Assembly: GCA_009877105.1 (NCBI GenBank)
Contig: WXFD01000075.1
Span: 1-64,000 of the forward strand
Origin: Bacteroidales bacterium
Lineage (GTDB): Bacteria > Bacteroidota > Bacteroidia > Bacteroidales > VadinHA17
Direction: 5' to 3'
Length of the DNA stretch: 64,000 bases
Position numbers and translations under genes: made by a program. Each line of letters starts with the position of its first letter. Within the stretch, counting starts at the first letter, position 1. The notes under the pieces were generated by a model that did not search any database, was not told where the DNA came from, and saw nothing but the letters and a program-made list of their open reading frames with translations. Below, piece by piece: positions 61,942 through 64,000 of the stretch.

Positions 61942-61995
61942 TGGAGTGTATATTTAATTTAAATTATTTTTAAGTTATTCATTGGAGTGTATATT
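61934..61995. repeat. 21-bp tandem duplication of a translation start region
   Basis: TTATTCATTGGAGTGTATATT occurs at 61934-61954 and again at 61975-61995. The inner copy holds the ATG of the RHH-like gene; the other copy gives a seven-codon ORF (61959-61982, MNNLKII) before it. Confidence 0.75.
61959..61982 (-). CDS. Seven-codon leader ORF candidate
   Basis: ATG to TAA on the minus strand encodes MNNLKII. Its start is a copy of the downstream gene's start region. It could regulate translation of that gene or be a by-product of the duplication. Confidence 0.25.
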   Translation of the reverse strand: MNNLKII

Positions 61996-62806
61996 AAAAA
62001 GGAAACCATTGTTCAATCTTCTTTAATTCTTCTTCACTTAAATTATCTTTTGGAGTATAACCTAATATCTCATTAAAGATTTTAAATTCTTCTTCTTCAC
62101 TCATTGAAGTATTATTTTCTTTTTTATCTATTGAAGTATTATTTATTTTTTTATCTATTGAAGTATTTTCTTTTTCTTCCTTACCCATTGAAGGGTGTTG
62201 TGAGTCCGTAGGCTGCCCCGAAGGGGAAGCAGCCGTAGGACGAAACAAAACACCCTTCAAATCCAATTTAACTATTTCATCTACCTTTTCCAATTTTGTT
62301 TTGGTGTCACTTGTTGGCAAATGCTGCTCCCCGTTTTTTACGGGGCAGCATTTGTCCTTAATATAGGGTGTCATTTTTGTCACCACCTCTGGTGACATAT
62401 TTGTCACCACCCCCCTATAATTAGTATCTTCAATAGTGGTGTCATTTTTGTCACCAACTGGTGACATTTTTGTCACCACCTTCTTAATATATGGTGTTGA
62501 TGCTTGTTTATTTATATACATTAAAAAATCACCATCACTGGTACTGGTAATTTTTATATAATCATATTTCTGAAGTTCATTCAACCATCTTTTTATTGTT
62601 CTTGTTGATGTATTAAATTGAATAGCCAGTGATGATGTGGAAGGTGCATATACCTTTCCAACTTTCGGGTCAGTGTTACTATTATATAATGTTACATATA
62701 ATCTATAAGCATTACCACTTATACGTAAGTCTTCACGCACTGTTCGTAGACATCTGTCATACGGCTTGTCGATTTTCTTGCACCATTTGTCTTTAATTAT
62801 TTTCAT
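61994..62806 (-). CDS. Phage replication initiator-like protein (winged helix) containing iterons
   Basis: The 270-residue protein has a winged helix-turn-helix at about 55-95 (APSTSSLAIQFNTSTRTIKRWLNELQKYDYIKI). A repetitive linker follows (109-235, including four VVTxMSP/TP-type repeats and three NTSIDKK/NNTS units). The acidic C-terminus is about 236-270. The repeats are coded by iterons at 62367-62480, so the gene seems to carry its own origin, as in lambda O. The C-terminal tail may recruit host helicase. No other replication gene is present. Confidence 0.7.
   Translation of the reverse strand: MKIIKDKWCKKIDKPYDRCLRTVREDLRISGNAYRLYVTLYNSNTDPKVGKVYAPSTSSLAIQFNTSTRTIKRWLNELQKYDYIKITSTSDGDFLMYINKQASTPYIKKVVTKMSPVGDKNDTTIEDTNYRGVVTNMSPEVVTKMTPYIKDKCCPVKNGEQHLPTSDTKTKLEKVDEIVKLDLKGVLFRPTAASPSGQPTDSQHPSMGKEEKENTSIDKKINNTSIDKKENNTSMSEEEEFKIFNEILGYTPKDNLSEEELKKIEQWFPF
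62188..62260. repeat. GC-rich 73-bp palindrome inside the replication gene
   Basis: Outer arms TTGAAGGGTGTT / AACACCCTTCAA are a 12-bp exact match. Inner arms GTCC/GGAC, GGCTGC/GCAGCC and CCCC/GGGG stack in register. It is in frame (residues about 183-207) in an otherwise AT-rich gene. Confidence 0.7.
62318..62354. repeat. Second GC-rich palindrome inside the replication gene
   Basis: CAAATGCTG / CAGCATTTG and CCCCGT / ACGGGG form one long stem with a 2-base bulge and a T-rich loop, coding for residues about 151-164. Confidence 0.7.
62367..62480. repeat. Four 21-bp iterons (candidate replication origin)
   Basis: Copies start at 62367, 62391, 62438 and 62460 in two pairs (24 and 22 bp apart). 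Consensus is GGTGwCATwTTTGTCACC plus AMC. Each is an imperfect palindrome (GGTGACA / TGTCACC), as bound by a dimer. A degenerate fifth copy may begin at 62303. Confidence 0.75.
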
Positions 62807-62838
62807 ATGTTTTTACGTTTGTAATTCTTTTTTCTTTT

Positions 62839-63138
62839 TCATATTATTTGATTATTGATTTTCATTACTACTGTTGCATTTCCGTGCATACCTTTTCCTT
62901 TATTGTATTTTGGAAAATCAAAGCCTATACTTGTCAGGTATTCGACTTTGTAAAAATCATATCCATTTTTTCTTAAGTAATCTAACATTATTTTACCCTC
63001 ATAGGTCAAATATGATGGTGACGAATAATTGTAAAATGAATCTGTTTTAAATTCATTAGTTTCATACCATTTTTTGTTTTGTTTTAAAACGTTATCAATT
63101 CTATTGATAACTTCTGATTTGATAGTCATTTTTTTCAT
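62839..63138 (-). CDS. Small phage protein, early region
   Basis: I use the ATG at 63138 (MKKMTIKSEVINRIDNVLKQ). An in-frame ATG 16 codons upstream lies too close to the motif variant at 63171-63180. The 99-residue protein has a helical start and an aromatic, beta-like remainder (YETNEFKTDSFYNYSSPSYLTYEGKIMLDYLRKNGYDFYKVEYL). No family recognised. It is the first minus-strand gene of the prophage and may act early. Confidence 0.6.
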   Translation of the reverse strand: MKKMTIKSEVINRIDNVLKQNKKWYETNEFKTDSFYNYSSPSYLTYEGKIMLDYLRKNGYDFYKVEYLTSIGFDFPKYNKGKGMHGNATVVMKINNQII

Positions 63139-63170
63139 TTTATTAAGTTTTATGTTTATGTTTAATTCAT

Positions 63171-63180
63171 ATATAAATAG
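63171..63180 (-). promoter_or_regulatory. Variant phage motif upstream of the first early gene
   Basis: CTATTTATAT matches the consensus GTATTTATAA at eight of ten bases, 33 bases before the ATG at 63138. Confidence 0.35.
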
Positions 63181-63265
63181 TTTCATTTAACGCAAAAGCA
63201 TTTAACAACTAAAAAAAAATAATAAATATTTATAAGGATTTTAATATAGTAGACAGTGCTGGAAT

Positions 63266-63372
63266 AAAAAAAACACAAAATCAAAGAACCTTAACTTGAA
63301 AGAGCATCCCCAAGTGATGGGGATTGCTCATTGCTTAGTGTTCGTGTTTCTTCTCTCTTGTGTATTTTTTTT
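63266..63372. ncRNA. Candidate structured RNA or double terminator
   Basis: A central stem (GAGCATCCCC / GGGGATTGCTC, with a 7-base loop) lies at 63302-63329. Outer arms A8-ACACAA and TTGTGT-A-T8 flank it symmetrically. The T-runs on each strand are 30-45 bases away from the stem, too far for a usual terminator, which suggests a folded RNA instead. Confidence 0.35.
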
Positions 63373-63405
63373 GCCCCCGATACAATCGAATTATATTCCC
63401 AACTG

Positions 63406-63449
63406 TATCAACTTATTGTTGTTTATATGATAACCCCTTATCAACTTAT
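63406..63449. repeat. TATCAACTTAT direct repeats near attR
   Basis: Identical 11-mers start at 63406 and 63439, 33 bp apart. A related inverted copy (GTTGATAAAAT) lies at about 63537. They are candidates for integrase arm-type sites. Confidence 0.4.
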
Positions 63450-63471
63450 ACAACATAACAAATATAATCAT

Positions 63472-63479
63472 TATCTTTG
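63472..63479 (+). promoter_or_regulatory. TATCTTTG box near the prophage right end
   Basis: A perfect TAnnTTTG match on the plus strand lies inside phage DNA and points to the host TPR gene 210 bases away. It may drive that gene or a phage RNA. Confidence 0.3.
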
Positions 63480-63503
63480 AGATGTGCAAGGATTTTTGAA
63501 AAA

Positions 63504-63522
63504 ATATATAGAATCTATATAT
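63504..63522. promoter_or_regulatory. AT-rich perfect palindrome near attR
   Basis: Nine-base arms ATATATAGA / TCTATATAT flank a single central A. It may be an operator or protein-binding site in attP-derived DNA. Confidence 0.35.
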
Positions 63523-63580
63523 CAAATTTGACAAACGTTGATAAAATGATGATAAACAACGATATAAATATGATGGTTTC

Positions 63581-63591
63581 AAATTTACGAA
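63581..63591. repeat. Candidate attR core
   Basis: AAATTTACGAA equals the candidate attL core at 40778-40788. In this copy the arms TTCAAATT and AAGTTTGAA surround TACG, close to inverted, as in recombinase core sites. Confidence 0.5.
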
Positions 63592-63690
63592 GTTTGAATT
63601 GTATTCTGACTAAGTACCTGACAATTATTATGAACAATGGTTGTCCGGAACCGGTTAGTCTCAGATGATAATTAAATGATTATCAGTTAA

Positions 63691-64000
63691 ATGTCTGGAT
63701 TGTCCATAATGGGAATGAAGCAGGGGCAAAGTTTTGTCATATTATTGATTTTTACATTGATTGTTTTGCTGCCGGATAATCTGCCTGCCCAGAGCAATCA
63801 GAAGAAGTCATTGCGTGAAAGTGCCATTGAGAAATTCAATGCCGGTAATTATGAGCAGGCATACAGGGAGTTTTCCATCCTGACTGCAACTTATTCAAGG
63901 GATCCCTTATACAAATACTATTCCGCCCGTTGCCTGATACAGCTGAAAAGGGAGTTTGCAAAAGCTGAATCATTGATTCAGGAAGCTGTGAGCGATCCTC
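63691..64000 (+). CDS. Exported TPR-repeat protein, N-terminal part (cut by window end)
   Basis: The frame runs from 63691 to the window end (103 codons). Better starts inside are 63709 and 63715, right before the hydrophobic signal (QSFVILLIFTLIVLLP). After the signal, the sequence ESAIEKFNAGNYEQAYREFS and DPLYKYYSARCLIQLKREFAKAESLIQEAV fits TPR repeats. The host gene is divergent from bcp across the prophage, so before insertion they shared one intergenic region. Confidence 0.75.
   Translation, partial: MSGLSIMGMKQGQSFVILLIFTLIVLLPDNLPAQSNQKKSLRESAIEKFNAGNYEQAYREFSILTATYSRDPLYKYYSARCLIQLKREFAKAESLIQEAVSDP

Larger units (their letters stand above)
40778..63591. mobile_element. Integrated siphovirus-type prophage, about 22.8 kb
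   Basis: The region between two AAATTTACGAA copies is clearly AT-richer than the flanks. It holds a tyrosine integrase, replication-initiator-like gene, terminase, portal, HK97 protease and capsid, neck, tail tube, chaperones with frameshift, tape measure, distal tail and fibre genes, all but two small plus-strand genes on the minus strand. This order is normal for an HK97-type siphovirus. At 22.8 kb it is unusually small. No CI-like repressor, endolysin, helicase or polymerase was recognised, so independence or completeness is uncertain. The boundaries rest on an 11-bp repeat. Confidence 0.85.
63187..63690. other. Right prophage end, non-coding region with attR
   Basis: About 500 bases between the first phage gene and the host TPR gene hold no convincing gene. 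It contains the structured region at 63266-63372, TATCAACTTAT repeats, an AT palindrome, a TATCTTTG box and the candidate attR core, described separately. Short overlapping frames here look spurious. Confidence 0.6.

Noticed and set aside
63439..63449. DnaA box
   Set aside because: TTATCAACT differs from TTATCCACA at two key positions, and no cluster with matching spacing was seen. Arm-site repeats are a better reading.
63391..63668. Overlapping 63-residue frames on both strands in the attR region
   Set aside because: They overlap each other, have poor start context and lie across the att core and repeats, so they look like chance frames.
1..64000. CRISPR array, tRNA or rRNA genes
   Set aside because: No direct-repeat/spacer array was seen, and no clover-leaf or rRNA-like segment was recognised by eye. 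The att core is not in a tRNA.

Overview
The window is bacterial and fits a member of the Bacteroidota, probably a Bacteroidales-like lineage. Lineage markers are a fused murF-alr gene, a GldB gliding-type lipoprotein, DUF1573 and TlpA/DUF4369 proteins, and an ECF sigma factor paired with a membrane/outer-membrane partner. Host promoters carry the TAnnTTTG -7 box instead of a sigma70 -10, and starts lack clear Shine-Dalgarno sequences. The host DNA is moderate in GC. A clearly AT-richer block from about 40.78 to 63.59 kb is an inserted prophage.

Host region (1-40.77 kb): the left edge holds rsmI, a lineage hypothetical gene and the start of an exported protein, then tdk, murF-alr and nadE. 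Next come an outer-membrane barrel, an exported phosphodiesterase, gldB, a 2[4Fe-4S] ferredoxin and a very large peptidase-MA/TolB-propeller/barrel protein. These are followed by a DUF1573 protein, meaB, a TlpA-like lipoprotein, an RprXY-like two-component system and two adjacent secreted M14 peptidase homologues. One M14 keeps its zinc site and the other has lost it. A ZnuABC-type metal importer follows, with a translationally coupled 55-residue ORF at its end. After lpdA come an ECF sigma factor with its partner, a lytic transglycosylase, uvrA, a LOG-family protein, smpB, a YIP1 protein, miaA, an S9 peptidase, recA and bcp.

Prophage (about 40,778-63,591, 22.8 kb between candidate att cores): a tyrosine integrase faces right at the left end and nearly everything else is on the minus strand. 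Read right to left, the minus-strand genes are a small early gene, a replication-initiator-like gene containing four iterons and two GC-rich palindromes, a ribbon-helix-helix-like gene, a lipoprotein, a nuclease-like gene and a sigma-factor-like gene. Two tiny ORFs and a G7/C7 hairpin (candidate cos) precede the terminase subunits. The structural genes then run portal, HK97 protease, capsid, neck proteins, HNH nuclease, tail tube, frameshifted tail chaperones, tape measure, distal tail protein, cysteine-rich fibres, holin-like protein and small genes. No CI-type repressor and no endolysin can be recognised.

The most distinctive signal is a 10-mer (GTATTTATAA on the coding strand) found ten times in the prophage. 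Each copy is in the same orientation and lies just upstream of a gene start, and several follow directly after an intrinsic terminator. With the phage sigma-like protein, this suggests a phage-specific, one-terminator-one-promoter transcription scheme. At the right edge (63.69 kb on) a host TPR protein begins.
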